13,351 nucleotides of DNA, taken from positions 1 to 13,351 of the forward strand of contig JANQTT010000078.1 of the NCBI GenBank assembly GCA_030731565.1. Direction: 5' to 3'. Shown piece by piece: positions 1-8,340 of the stretch. A program made the translations under genes and the position numbers. The stretch is from Rickettsiaceae bacterium. GTDB lineage: Bacteria > Pseudomonadota > Alphaproteobacteria > Rickettsiales > Rickettsiaceae. Every line of letters starts with the position of its first letter. The first letter of the stretch is position 1. The notes beneath the pieces are model-generated. The model was given only the letters and a program-made list of their open reading frames with translations. It did not search any database and had not been told where the DNA came from.

Positions 1-1296
1 TTAATTGATTCCAAAACCAACGTGCTTGTATGTGCTCCAACTGGTTCAGGTAAAGGTGTGGGGTTCGTGATACCAAATCTACTCTTTTGGGACCATTCAG
101 TTATCGTACACGATATTAAACTTGAAAACCATCAACTCACGAGCGGATGGCGCGCTAAGAACGGACAAGAAATATATGTTTGGGAACCTTCAAACCCAGA
201 TGGTGTAACGCACTGCTATAACCCTATTGATTGGGTAAGCTCTAAGCCTGGACAAATGGTTGATGATGTACAAAAAATATCAAACTTAATCATGCCAGAA
301 AAGGACTTTTGGAATAACGAAGCAAGGAGTTTATTTCTCGGAGTTGTGCTCTATTTAATTGCTGACGATACTAAGACAAAGTCATTTGGTGAAGTCGTAC
401 GCACAATGAGAAGTGATGATGTGGTATATAATCTTGCAGTGGTGCTTGATACCCTGGGAGAAGCTATACATCCAGTAGCATACATGAACATTGCAGCTTT
501 CTTACAAAAAGCTGACAAAGAACGCTCCGGTGTGATTTCCACAATGAACTCATCACTAGAGTTATGGGCAAATCCTCTAATTGACGCAGCGACTGCATCC
601 TCAGATTTTAATATTATGGAGTTTAAAAAGAAAAAAACTACAGTATTTGTTGGCCTTACTCCAGATAATATTCAACGCTTACAAAAATTAATGCAGGTTT
701 TTTATCAACAAGCTTCAGAATTCCTAAGTAGAAAAATGCCTGATGAAAAAACAGAACCATACGGAGTTATGTTTTTACTAGATGAGTTCCCTACCCTTGG
801 TAAAATGGAAGCATTTAAAGCAGGTATTGCATACTTTAGAGGATATAGAGTTAGACTATTCCTTATCATCCAGGACACGCAGCAGCTGAAAGGTACCTAT
901 GAAGATGCCGGTATGAACTCGTTCTTGTCTAATTCTACATACAGAATTACTTTTGCTGCAAACAACTATGAGACTGCGAACTTAATTTCACAACTTTGTG
1001 GTAATAAAACAGTAGAACAGACATCTTATAATAAACCGCTTTTCTTTGATTTAAATGTTTCTACGAGAACGCAAAACGTTTCAAAAGTACAAAGGGCTTT
1101 ACTTCTTCCACAAGAAGTTATTACCCTACCAAGAGATGATCAGATCGTTCTAATCGAGTCGTTCCCGCCTATTCGTTCAAAGAAAATTAAATATTACGAA
1201 GATAAATTCTTTACAAGTAGGCTATTACCGCCTACATTTGTACCAACCCAAACGCCATTTGATCCTAATGCAAAGGATACTAATAATGATAAATAG
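1..1296 (+). CDS. virD4: Type IV secretion coupling ATPase VirD4 (5' end outside window)
   Basis: This is the coupling protein of a VirB/D4-type secretion system, an inner-membrane ATPase that recruits substrates and delivers them to the VirB channel. The reading frame is open to the first base of the window, so the GTG at 22 is an internal valine and not the start. About 431 codons are visible; the N-terminal membrane anchor and roughly 160 residues, judged by usual family length, are missing. The Walker A motif APTGSGKG lies at visible residues 12-19. The Walker B stretch VMFLLDEFP is encoded near 769-792. The DIKLENHQLTSGWR region and the NEARSLFLG segment fit the TraG/VirD4 family as found in Rickettsiales. 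No frameshift is seen. The next gene starts 196 bases later, so virD4 may end its operon. The family call is very secure. Confidence 0.96.
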   Translation, partial: LIDSKTNVLVCAPTGSGKGVGFVIPNLLFWDHSVIVHDIKLENHQLTSGWRAKNGQEIYVWEPSNPDGVTHCYNPIDWVSSKPGQMVDDVQKISNLIMPEKDFWNNEARSLFLGVVLYLIADDTKTKSFGEVVRTMRSDDVVYNLAVVLDTLGEAIHPVAYMNIAAFLQKADKERSGVISTMNSSLELWANPLIDAATASSDFNIMEFKKKKTTVFVGLTPDNIQRLQKLMQVFYQQASEFLSRKMPDEKTEPYGVMFLLDEFPTLGKMEAFKAGIAYFRGYRVRLFLIIQDTQQLKGTYEDAGMNSFLSNSTYRITFAANNYETANLISQLCGNKTVEQTSYNKPLFFDLNVSTRTQNVSKVQRALLLPQEVITLPRDDQIVLIESFPPIRSKKIKYYEDKFFTSRLLPPTFVPTQTPFDPNAKDTNNDK

Positions 1297-1492
1297 GCGT
1301 AAGGTATAAGGCAGTTAGAGGCAGATAGTTATCGAATCAAGGTTTTAGCGCAAGTATAATAGTCCTATATTTAGTAGATGAAAGGGCAAAAAGCAAAACA
1401 TACGCTACCTAGTTTAAAATAAATTATTTTAGTAATTTAAAAAATCGACTTTCGAGACCTCGTGCTGCAAAGCAATTAAAAGTAAAAAAAAA

Positions 1493-2887
1493 ATGCGCTC
1501 TGCAATAATGGATATTGGTTATAACGCCATTAGGGCTGTGGTCTATGAAAATGATAATATAGGTGCACCCGAAATTTTTAATAGTAAATTTAAGAATGAT
1601 ATTTTAAATCTTCTGGCTCAAGAAGATTTTGGTATTAAACACCAAACATATTTATCAATTCAGTATTTGCTTCATATTTTTAAACAACTTAATGTTACTA
1701 ATATAAAATGTGTCGCAACGGCGGTTTTAAGAGAGCATCCAAAAGCAAAAGATTTTATTCATTTCATTAAAGATAAGTATAATTTTGATATTGAAGTTAT
1801 AACCGGAGCAGAAGAAGCACGCCTTACAGCACTGGGGCTGGTAGCCGGCATACGGCATAGCAACGGGATCGCTGCTGATTTAGGAGGCGGAAGTCTTGAG
1901 CTAGTTGAAGTTTCAAATACACAAATTGGCAAATTACAGTCACTTGGGCTTGGCACAAAAGTAATTTCAAGAAAAAACCTGGAAAACCAAGAAGCTATTA
2001 CCGAAATCATAAAAAACGAATATGGAGATTATAATTACGAAAACCTATACTTAATCGGCGGTGCATTAAGGTTTATTGGTAAAGTTTATATTGATTTTAT
2101 GAATTATCCAATGAAAAATTTGCATAACCTGGAAATACCAACCGAAGATTTTGTATATTATTTAAATAAAGTTAAATTCCCTTCTGAGAATGCCAAAAAT
2201 AAAATAGGAAAACGCAAAATTAACAGCAATGCAATACTTGTTGCTGAAGCTATGATCAAAGTATTCAAGCCGAAAAATATCATTGTCTCAACCTATGGAC
2301 TAAAAGAAGGAGTCAGGCTTGAATCCATCAGCAACTATTCAAAGGATCAAGATACAGTATTTGAAAAAGTAAAATACACATGTAATTATAATGACGAAAA
2401 GACAGATTTTGATAGTTATGTTTCAATTATCTCACCGCTTGTTTCGAGCAAAGAAGAAATCACCGAGATTGTACAATTGTCAATTATGCTTCTTAAACTA
2501 AAGCATAAATTCGATAAAACATTGTATCCAACAGCTATTTCTGAATTTGTTTTAGGCTCAGAAATACCATTTACTCATAAAAACAGGGTAAAATTAGCAT
2601 TAATTCTGGCTTATAGTTCCAATTTCAAGCCTAGCCAAGAACTAATTAGAATTTCCAAAAAAATTATAAATAAATATGAACATAACAATTGTCAAATTAT
2701 AGGAAATTTTTTAAGCATAGCTGAAGAAGTTGATGGACCAATATTTGGCAAACCTTCTTTTTTTATAAAAGTCCAAAATCATTTTCTAGAAATTATTAGT
2801 AAGGAGATTTTACCACGCCCTATTTTCGAAAAAGTTTGTAGTCGCCTTAAATCTATTGCTTATTCAAGAAAAATGAACTCTAATTAG
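1493..2887 (+). CDS. ppx: Ppx/GppA-family phosphatase (exopolyphosphatase-like)
   Basis: This 464-residue cytosolic protein belongs to the ASKHA-fold Ppx/GppA family, which hydrolyses terminal phosphates from polyphosphate or pppGpp. The N-terminal phosphate-binding motif is at residues 7-14 (DIGYNAIR, usually DxGSNSxR). The catalytic-glutamate motif GAEEAR is at 105-110 and the second phosphate-binding loop DLGGGS at 129-134. The C-terminal part, from about residue 300, is poorly conserved to the eye and may correspond to the helical HD-like domain of long family members. The start ATG has no clear Shine-Dalgarno sequence, only an A-rich run before it. However, the DIG motif sits at the usual distance from it, so I keep this start. 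The stop is 15 bases before the preferred start of the cytochrome b561 gene, which suggests co-transcription. Sequence alone does not separate polyphosphatase from pppGpp phosphatase. Confidence 0.88.
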   Translation: MRSAIMDIGYNAIRAVVYENDNIGAPEIFNSKFKNDILNLLAQEDFGIKHQTYLSIQYLLHIFKQLNVTNIKCVATAVLREHPKAKDFIHFIKDKYNFDIEVITGAEEARLTALGLVAGIRHSNGIAADLGGGSLELVEVSNTQIGKLQSLGLGTKVISRKNLENQEAITEIIKNEYGDYNYENLYLIGGALRFIGKVYIDFMNYPMKNLHNLEIPTEDFVYYLNKVKFPSENAKNKIGKRKINSNAILVAEAMIKVFKPKNIIVSTYGLKEGVRLESISNYSKDQDTVFEKVKYTCNYNDEKTDFDSYVSIISPLVSSKEEITEIVQLSIMLLKLKHKFDKTLYPTAISEFVLGSEIPFTHKNRVKLALILAYSSNFKPSQELIRISKKIINKYEHNNCQIIGNFLSIAEEVDGPIFGKPSFFIKVQNHFLEIISKEILPRPIFEKVCSRLKSIAYSRKMNSN

Positions 2888-2902
2888 GATATGAGGTTAT
2901 AT

Positions 2903-3439
2903 ATGCTAAAGAATACTAAAAATTCATATGGTTTAGTTACTAAGATACTACATTGGGTAGTCGGGCTGCTTATAATTGGTATGGCCATAGTAGGTTTTAC
3001 AATGTCTTCCATGGCCCCTTCGGCTGAAAAATTTGAATTATATAAAATGCATAAAGCATTTGGTATAACAGTATTGTCATTAATTGTCATTCGTATTTTG
3101 TGGCGTATTACTAATACGAATGTACAAGCAGCAGAAGGAGTCCCACCAGTTTTACAGTGGGCAGCAAAAATTGGGCATTTACTACTTTATATATTCATGC
3201 TAATTATGCCTATAAGTGGAGCCCTAATGACGCGTTTTGCTGGTTATCCTATTTCTGTATTTGATATATTCACAATACCAGCAGCAAGTGAAAAAAATCT
3301 TGAATTAGCTAAATTTTTCCATACTACTCACGAATACACAGCGCTTGTACTTGTAACACTAATTACTATTCATGTTTTAGCGTCCCTTTACCACCACTTT
3401 ATTCGTAGAGATAATACTTTAACCAGAATAATAAAATAA
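2903..3439 (+). CDS. Cytochrome b561 (CybB-type di-heme membrane protein)
   Basis: A 178-residue inner-membrane protein with four hydrophobic helices, matching the bacterial cytochrome b561 family. These proteins carry two b hemes and move electrons between quinol and other acceptors. Candidate heme ligands are H17 (ILHWVVG), H50 (KMHKAFG), H143 (TTHEY) and H157 (TIHVLASLYHH). The 14-residue spacing of the last two equals that of E. coli CybB. H92 in helix 3 is also conserved-looking. An ATG at 2891 would add four residues, but it has AGG only two bases before it. The ATG at 2903 has GAGG at a 7-base spacing and is preferred. The gene closely follows ppx. Its physiological partner cannot be told from the window. 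Confidence 0.9.
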   Translation: MLKNTKNSYGLVTKILHWVVGLLIIGMAIVGFTMSSMAPSAEKFELYKMHKAFGITVLSLIVIRILWRITNTNVQAAEGVPPVLQWAAKIGHLLLYIFMLIMPISGALMTRFAGYPISVFDIFTIPAASEKNLELAKFFHTTHEYTALVLVTLITIHVLASLYHHFIRRDNTLTRIIK

Positions 3440-3454
3440 TATTAGCAAATTCCA

Positions 3455-3517
3455 TAACTTAAATAACATAAGGCGCAAGAAGAAAGCGTGGTAGTAATAT
3501 TGAAGTGGGAGCTTATA
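3455..3517. repeat. Palindromic-family repeat, short copy
   Basis: The segment beginning TAACTTAAATAACATAAGGCGC matches the complement of the 3' part of the repeat at 7588-7682, with 20 of 22 bases identical. It ends with GGGAGCTTATA where the other copy has CGGGCTTATA. The middle is shorter than in the 7588 copy. It directly adjoins the larger copy at 3515-3621. The boundaries are approximate. Confidence 0.55.
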
Positions 3518-3621
3518 TAGTCATTTACTTTGAAAATGGGACGTTCGTTACTCCTCACTTACCTATTATTATAGGCTTCGCTCATCGCTCCTAGTCCCAT
3601 ATCCAAATTAAATGACTATAG
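3515..3621. repeat. Palindromic repeat element, about 107 bp
   Basis: The arms 3515-3542 and 3594-3621 are reverse complements at 24 of 28 positions, so the element can fold into a long hairpin with a 51-base centre. The centre contains CGTTACTCCTCACTTA, which recurs as CGTTACTCCTCGCTCACTTA at 7611-7630. The arm consensus TATAGTCATTTA-TTTG recurs at 7327-7428, 10250-10304 and 11959-11985. The element lies in the gap between the convergent b561 and ctaB genes. It resembles in style the small palindromic elements known from Rickettsia, but I cannot assign it to a named class. Confidence 0.75.
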
Positions 3622-3647
3622 TAAATCACATTGAATTAGGTGATTTA
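3617..3647. repeat. Hairpin related to the 10250 palindrome arm
   Basis: Bases 3617-3640 match 10250-10273 at 23 of 24 positions. Here, however, the following bases form a different stem: TAAATCAC (3622-3629) pairs with GTGATTTA (3640-3647) around a 10-base loop. It overlaps the end of the preceding palindrome and stops four bases before the fold-back element at 3652. Confidence 0.6.
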
Positions 3648-3651
3648 TTAT

Positions 3652-3811
3652 GGCACTGCCGGCAAAGTTATAAAAAGATTTATTTGGGAAGATTTTTGAG
3701 CGAAAATTATTCTAAAATTTGCAGGAATAGCTTATCTATTTCAAAAGTTTTAGGGTGATTTGTAGCCAAAAAGAGCCTAAATAGGTTTTTTCTAACTTTG
3801 CCGGCAGTGCC
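3652..3811. mobile_element. 160-bp MITE-like fold-back element
   Basis: Perfect 19-bp terminal inverted repeats, GGCACTGCCGGCAAAGTTA at 3652-3670 and its complement at 3793-3811, bound a segment with no credible open reading frame. The interior also aligns with its own complement. Examples are TATTTGGG with CTATTTAGG, and CTAAAA-AATAG with CTATT-TTTTAG around a CTTAT centre at 3731-3735. The whole unit is therefore one long imperfect palindrome. This is the form of a non-autonomous miniature transposon. The 8-bp flanks (TTTATTAT and GGAGTGCT) do not match, so no target duplication is seen. Its right end is nine bases from the ctaB stop codon, so it would be transcribed in the ctaB 3' region. 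Confidence 0.8.
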
Positions 3812-3820
3812 GGAGTGCTA

Positions 3821-4708
3821 TTAAAACATTATCAATGCAAGGAAGATACCAAAAAGATAAATGATTGAATACCAAAAGAGCTGCTTTGCCCTTTTTAAGT
3901 TTTCATCTTTAAAAAGAAGTATCGAATATACTAAAAATATAGCGCCTAAGATTAACGAAATAATAAGATATGCGACTCCAGCCATACCAAGGACATAGGG
4001 CATAGCACAACTTATTAGCATTAAAATAGTATAAAAAAGCATTTGCTTTTTAGTATATAGATTGCCCTTTACTACAGGCATCATCGGGACTCTACAATCC
4101 TTATAGTCCTGAACTCGAAACAAAGCTAGTGCCCAGGAATGCGGCGGCGTCCACATAAAAATTATAGCAAATAAAGTGAAAGACTCCCAGGATACACCTC
4201 CCGTTACTGACGCCCAGCCAATCATTGGAGGGAGCGCTCCAGCTGCTCCGCCAATTACTACGTTCTGAACTGATGACCTTTTAAGCCAAATTGTATATAT
4301 AAAAATATAGTATAGTATTGTTATAGCTAGCAATACTGATGACATAATATTTACGCATAATGCCATTAGTAAAACGGAAATTACTCCCATAACAATGCCA
4401 AAACCTAAAGCTTCATCAGGGTCTATTGCTCCAGTTATAATAGGACGTTTTTGAGTCCTCTTCATAATACGATCAATATCACGATCATACCACATATTGA
4501 TTGCTGCTGCTGATCCTGCTCCAATTGATATCAATAAAATAGCTGCAAAAGCAATTATCGGATGTATATTACCGGGAGCTAAATTCACACCGCAATAGCC
4601 TGTAAACACAACAAGAGACATAACCCTTGGCTTCATCAGCATAATATAATCCTTTACTGAAGGTCCAGAATCTAATATTGCAGAGTTTGCCAATATAGCC
4701 TTTGTCAT
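3821..4708 (-). CDS. ctaB: Protoheme IX farnesyltransferase (heme O synthase)
   Basis: This integral membrane prenyltransferase adds a farnesyl group to heme B to make heme O, the precursor of the heme A used by cytochrome oxidase. The protein has 295 residues, the normal family length, with about eight or nine hydrophobic helices. The first aspartate-rich motif is N71-x3-D75-x3-D79 in NMWYDRDID. The second is at 201-204 (DYKD) followed by VPMMPVV, as expected for the UbiA superfamily CtaB branch. LMKPRVMSL near residues 24-32 is also typical. The ATG immediately follows the TAA of coxA with no spacing, implying translational coupling. The downstream 3' region runs at once into the fold-back element. 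Confidence 0.96.
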   Translation of the reverse strand: MTKAILANSAILDSGPSVKDYIMLMKPRVMSLVVFTGYCGVNLAPGNIHPIIAFAAILLISIGAGSAAAINMWYDRDIDRIMKRTQKRPIITGAIDPDEALGFGIVMGVISVLLMALCVNIMSSVLLAITILYYIFIYTIWLKRSSVQNVVIGGAAGALPPMIGWASVTGGVSWESFTLFAIIFMWTPPHSWALALFRVQDYKDCRVPMMPVVKGNLYTKKQMLFYTILMLISCAMPYVLGMAGVAYLIISLILGAIFLVYSILLFKDENLKRAKQLFWYSIIYLFGIFLALIMF

Positions 4709-6283
4709 TTACTTTATTACTGGTTGTTTTTCAAATGTATGGTGTGGAGCTGGCGAATCTACAGTCCATTCAAGAGTATCCGCTCCTTCACCCCACTGAT
4801 TTGGTGGGCACTTTTTACCGAATTTCAAAGTATAAAACACGATGAATACAAAGAATAAAGCCGCAGCGAATGAAATTACAGATCCTACCGTAGAAATATA
4901 GTTCCACCCCGCAAAAGCATCTGGATAATCAGGTATTCTTCTAGGCATGCCAGCGAGCCCTAAAAAATGCTGAGGAAAGAAAGTCATATTTACGCTGATA
5001 AAAGTCAACCAGAAATGAAGCTTACCCATCCATTCTGGATATTGCTTACCTGACATTTTACCAAACCAATAATAAAAGCCAGCAAAAGCAGTAAATAACG
5101 CACCAAGCGACATAGTATAATGGAAGTGAGCAACTACATAGTAAGTATCATGCAGCACTCTATCTAAAGCAGAGTTAGATAATACAATGCCTGTAACTCC
5201 ACCAATCGTAAATAAAACTATAAAACCTATAGCAAATAACATTGGGGTTTTAAAAGTAATAGACCCTCCCCACATAGTCGCAATCCAGCTGAATATTTTA
5301 ATACCAGTAGGTACTGCAATGATCATAGTGCCCGCAGTAAAATACAATAAAGCATTATACGTTAAACCTACAGTAAACATATGGTGCGCCCAGACTACAA
5401 AACCAATAAACCCAATAATCGCCATAGCACAAACCATTCCAGTATAACCAAAAATTGGTTTTTTAGAAAATGTTGAAATAACTTGCGATGCAATACCAAA
5501 TCCTGGAAGGATTATTATATACACCTCAGGATGTCCAAAAAACCAGAATAAATGCTGAAATAAAACAGGGTCTCCACCACCTTCCGGTGAGAAAAAATGT
5601 GTACCAAAATTTCGGTCTGTTAGCAGCATAGTAATAGCACCAGCTAAAACTGGGAGAGCAAGAACTAACAGAAAAGCTGTAAACAAAATTGACCATACAA
5701 ATAATGGCATCTTAAAAAGGCTCATTCCTGGAGCACGCATATTGAAAATTGTTACAATTATATTAATTGAACCGAGGATTGATGACATACCTGCCAAATG
5801 TAAACTAAAAATTGCCATATCAACAGCAGCCCCTGGATGCCCTGATAAACTACTAAGTGGTGGATATAATGTCCAGCCGGTACCAGCCCCGCCATCAACA
5901 ATGCTTGAAAGAATAAGCAATACAAATGAAACAACTATAAGCCAAAAACTAATATTATTCATCCTTGGAAAAGCCATATCTGGTGCGCCAATCATCAATG
6001 GAACAAACCAATTACCAAACCCTCCAAATAAGGCAGGCATGATCATAAAGAAAACCATTATCAGTGCATGTGCAGTAATTAACACATTATAGAACTGATG
6101 ATCTCCGCCAAGGAAATCAGAACCAGGGGAAGCTAGTTGGAGCCGAAATAGTACAGAAAATAAACCACCAACAAGCCCTGCTAAAATTGAAAAAGCAATA
6201 TACATGCTACCAATATCTTTATGATTAGTAGACATTGTCCATCTTTTTAGCCTGCTCGGATTATCATGTGCGTGATCAGTCAT
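4709..6283 (-). CDS. coxA: Cytochrome c oxidase subunit I
   Basis: Catalytic core subunit of an aa3-type heme-copper oxidase, reducing oxygen to water and pumping protons across the inner membrane. It has 524 residues and about 12 membrane helices. Metal ligands are all visible: low-spin heme a H72 (ITAHAL) and H388, heme a3 H386 (VVAHFHYT), and CuB H251, H300 and H301. Y255 in HPEVY is the residue cross-linked to the CuB histidine in this family. The D-channel entry D102 (APDMAFPR), E253 and K-channel K329 are present, so proton pumping is expected. The start ATG is preceded by CGGAC at a suitable distance. coxB ends 22 bases upstream and ctaB starts directly at the stop. No subunit III gene follows in the window. 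Confidence 0.98.
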   Translation of the reverse strand: MTDHAHDNPSRLKRWTMSTNHKDIGSMYIAFSILAGLVGGLFSVLFRLQLASPGSDFLGGDHQFYNVLITAHALIMVFFMIMPALFGGFGNWFVPLMIGAPDMAFPRMNNISFWLIVVSFVLLILSSIVDGGAGTGWTLYPPLSSLSGHPGAAVDMAIFSLHLAGMSSILGSINIIVTIFNMRAPGMSLFKMPLFVWSILFTAFLLVLALPVLAGAITMLLTDRNFGTHFFSPEGGGDPVLFQHLFWFFGHPEVYIIILPGFGIASQVISTFSKKPIFGYTGMVCAMAIIGFIGFVVWAHHMFTVGLTYNALLYFTAGTMIIAVPTGIKIFSWIATMWGGSITFKTPMLFAIGFIVLFTIGGVTGIVLSNSALDRVLHDTYYVVAHFHYTMSLGALFTAFAGFYYWFGKMSGKQYPEWMGKLHFWLTFISVNMTFFPQHFLGLAGMPRRIPDYPDAFAGWNYISTVGSVISFAAALFFVFIVFYTLKFGKKCPPNQWGEGADTLEWTVDSPAPHHTFEKQPVIK

Positions 6284-6305
6284 AATTTTTGTCCGTAGTT
6301 ATTAT

Positions 6306-7112
6306 TTAATTTTTTTGCGCGTAAATGAGCTTATTCGAACTCGATGCAAATTTTTCTTTTGCTTGCTTGACCCATTCTTCAAATTTTTCTTTTGTTACAA
6401 CTTCAATAGCAATAGGCATAAACCCATGATTTACACCGCAAATTTCAGAACATTGACCGTAATATACACCAAGTTTATCTATTTTAGTCCACGCCTCGTT
6501 TGTTCGACCAGGGACTGCATCCGTTTTAAGCCCTAGCGCAGGAACTGCAAAACTATGTATTACATCAGCTGCAGTAATGAGAAATTTGATAGTCGTACCT
6601 TGTGGCACTACTATTCTATTATCAACCTCCAAAAGCCTTATTTGCCCCGGTTTTAAATCAGCTTCTTGTATTATATAGCTGTCAAAGGTTATATTATCAT
6701 GATCTGGATATTCATAAGTCCAAAACCACTGTGATCCAACAACTTTAACGGTCATATCTGCCGTAGGCGTGCGTTCTGCCAGCTTTAATAGCCTAAACGA
6801 TGGTATAGCAATTACTACCAATAAGATAATAGGTATTACTGTCCATATCACTTCAATAGCAACATTGTGAGTAAACTTTGCGGGGATTGGGTTGGCTTTA
6901 GCATTGAAACGCAATACAACATATACTATTAAAAATAATACGAATAATACAATCGCGCCTGTCAGAACCAAAAGGAAATTATGGAAACTATGCAATTCTT
7001 GCATAATAGGACTTGCCGCTTCTTGGAAATCTATTTGCCAAGGAACTGGTTTTGATGCGAATGTTGCGCTACTAATAATTAAAGTTAGTATGGCGATAAA
7101 GAATTTTTTCAT
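6306..7112 (-). CDS. coxB: Cytochrome c oxidase subunit II
   Basis: This subunit accepts electrons from cytochrome c at its CuA centre and passes them to subunit I. The 268-residue protein starts with a cleavable-looking signal peptide (residues 1-20, ending ATFAS). It then has two membrane helices near 46-68 and 87-107, and a periplasmic cupredoxin domain. The CuA ligands are complete: H186 (VIHSF), C221, E223 and C225 (QCSEICG), H229 and M232. The aromatic electron-entry patch is at 129-132 (WFWT). There is no strong Shine-Dalgarno sequence before the ATG, but the signal peptide supports this start. It is first in the coxB-coxA-ctaB cluster. A 573-bp gene-free region, which should hold the promoter, lies upstream. 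Confidence 0.97.
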   Translation of the reverse strand: MKKFFIAILTLIISSATFASKPVPWQIDFQEAASPIMQELHSFHNFLLVLTGAIVLFVLFLIVYVVLRFNAKANPIPAKFTHNVAIEVIWTVIPIILLVVIAIPSFRLLKLAERTPTADMTVKVVGSQWFWTYEYPDHDNITFDSYIIQEADLKPGQIRLLEVDNRIVVPQGTTIKFLITAADVIHSFAVPALGLKTDAVPGRTNEAWTKIDKLGVYYGQCSEICGVNHGFMPIAIEVVTKEKFEEWVKQAKEKFASSSNKLIYAQKN

Positions 7113-7326
7113 AATAATTTACGTAAAAATTTAAATATAGCTAAGTCTCAAAGTTTTTAGTAAATTTAAATACCAAGCTAATGAGGCCTATAGCATAAAC
7201 AACATAATTTTTATACGTTTCTACGTCATATTTTATGATTTTATTTTACTGCCGCTTGCCCCTAAATTACTATTAGTATTCAAGGATTTTAGGACCATAC
7301 TTAAAACTTAAAATACTTCCCATATT

Positions 7327-7428
7327 ATCGTTTAATTTGAATTTGGCTTTATAGCGCGAATACCAAAATAATACACAAAATAAGTGAATCTCGGACGCTA
7401 GCAATAAAACTCAAATTTAAAACGAATG
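7327..7428. repeat. Palindromic repeat element, inverted diverged copy
   Basis: The left arm TCGTTTAATTTGAATTTGGCTTTATAGC and the right arm (complement TCGTTTTAAATTTGAGTTTTATTGC) pair imperfectly. On the minus strand the centre reads CACTTATTTTGTGTATTATTTTGG then TATTCGCGC, resembling CACTTATTTTATATAAG and TTCGCGCC of the 7588 copy. The right end continues into ATGACTATA, complement of the TATAGTCAT arm end seen at 3517. It is degenerate, so the edges are approximate. Confidence 0.55.
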
Positions 7429-7587
7429 ACTATAAACATAACAAAACTAAATTGCTTGAGCCATAGTACTATTTTTTTGCAAATTATTCCAAAGAAATTT
7501 TCTTTTCCAGATAAAATTAAATACCTTATTTGTATGATTTACAATACATATTTAAGTATAAACTATGCAAATTACTTATTTAATTTA

Positions 7588-7682
7588 TAAGCCCGATTTA
7601 AATATACTTGCGTTACTCCTCGCTCACTTATTTTATATAAGCTTCTCTCCTTCGCGCCTTGTATTATTTAAGTTAGAGCTTA
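7588..7682. repeat. Palindromic repeat element next to the ialB-like stop codon
   Basis: The outer arms TAAGCCCGATTTAAATATAC and the complement of 7653-7682 (TAAGCTCTAACTTAAATAAT, then ACAAGGCGCG) pair imperfectly. The centre CGTTACTCCTCGCTCACTTA (7611-7630) is shared with the element at 3515-3621. The 3' part is shared, in opposite orientation, with 3455-3517. It ends three bases before the stop codon of the IalB-family gene and so lies in that gene's 3' untranslated region. Confidence 0.65.
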
Positions 7683-7685
7683 GTA

Positions 7686-8222
7686 TTACTTAATATACTG
7701 CAAGCCTTTTTCTAAACCTTTAATTGAGATAGGCAAACTAAGTTGTTTTCCTTCCAGGTTCATAAAAGCTACTGAATTTTCTTGAGTAGAGGTTAAGGTT
7801 TTAAGGTCCGTATCAGTAATTGTAGCGACTGCCTGACAACCAGCTTGCGTACATGTTGTGTACTTGCCAGGGGCAATTAGTTTTTTTGAACTTATTATTG
7901 ATGTCCCAGCTTCTAGCCTTACACCTAATGGAAGAGTTTGTATTATTTTCAGCTCTTTTTCTTTCCCAAAGTAGCCTATTTGGAACAAGGCTAAAAGCTG
8001 CTGCTTATCTTCTTGATTTAAATTAAGCCGTTGAGTAAGCAAACAAACTTCAGGACTTTTTGCTTTTTCATTTTCAGGAGTACACGTAACTACCCAATCA
8101 TCAAACTGTTTACCGTCTTTTTTTGCGGCTGTTGCAATATTTAACCTTGAGATAGCAAAAAGTGCTGTAATAATAACTAAGCCTAAAACTACAAAGGAAA
8201 TTTGTTTAATATTTATCTTCAT
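7686..8222 (-). CDS. Invasion-associated locus B (IalB) family protein
   Basis: A 178-residue exported protein of the IalB family, named for a Bartonella protein linked to entry into red blood cells. The family is widespread in alphaproteobacteria and its biochemical role is not settled. Residues 8-24 form one hydrophobic segment followed by a polar stretch (RLNIATAA). This is either a signal peptide or an anchor, which places the domain in the periplasm. The family hallmarks are F40-DDW-43 followed by C47, then C60, with a second cysteine pair C124 and C129 (CTQAGC). Four cysteines suggest two disulfides. The ATG has no strong Shine-Dalgarno sequence. The start lies 32 bases after tRNA-Val, so both could share a transcript. 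A function in host entry is not shown by the sequence. Confidence 0.85.
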   Translation of the reverse strand: MKINIKQISFVVLGLVIITALFAISRLNIATAAKKDGKQFDDWVVTCTPENEKAKSPEVCLLTQRLNLNQEDKQQLLALFQIGYFGKEKELKIIQTLPLGVRLEAGTSIISSKKLIAPGKYTTCTQAGCQAVATITDTDLKTLTSTQENSVAFMNLEGKQLSLPISIKGLEKGLQYIK

Positions 8223-8254
8223 GGTGCTTTTATTCTATAGAATCAATTGATCGA

Positions 8255-8330
8255 TGGTGGGCGATGACAGATTCGAACTGCCGACCGTCTCGGTGTAAAC
8301 GAGATGCTCTACCAGCTGAGCTAATCGCCC
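8255..8330 (-). tRNA. tRNA-Val (anticodon UAC), CCA encoded
   Basis: On the minus strand the sequence folds as a full cloverleaf. The acceptor stem GGGCGAT pairs with ATCGCCC. The D arm is GCTC-AGCTGGTAGA-GC, and the anticodon stem TCTCG pairs with CGAGA around loop TTTACAC. The T arm GGCAG-TTCGAAT-CTGTC has one G-U pair. The anticodon TAC is at 8297-8295, reading GUA valine codons and probably GUG. Discriminator A is followed by a genomic CCA at 8257-8255. Length is 76 bases including CCA. Confidence 0.98.
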
Positions 8331-8340
8331 GGTCAAGTGG

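Larger units (their letters stand above)
7113..7685. other. 573-bp gene-free region upstream of coxB
   Basis: No open reading frame of convincing length or composition is found on either strand. The region should contain the coxB promoter and the 3' end of the IalB-family gene. It holds two palindromic repeat copies, at 7327-7428 and 7588-7682. The rest is AT-rich with nothing I can name; a promoter for coxB could not be picked with confidence among many AT-rich hexamers. Confidence 0.6.

Noticed and set aside
1415..1431. Odd palindrome TAAAATAA-A-TTATTTTA between virD4 and ppx
   Set aside because: Very low complexity with a one-base centre that cannot form a normal hairpin loop; expected by chance in such AT-rich DNA.
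3644..3819. Target-site duplication and a transposase for the fold-back element
   Set aside because: Flanking bases do not repeat at 8 bp or obvious shorter lengths, and no frame within 160 bp encodes a transposase.
5187..6092. Two + strand frames inside coxA
   Set aside because: Shadows of the strongly conserved coxA gene on the other strand.
7127..7173. Direct repeat AAATTTAAATA upstream of coxB as a regulator site
   Set aside because: The motif is nearly self-palindromic AT sequence and too simple to support a binding-site claim.
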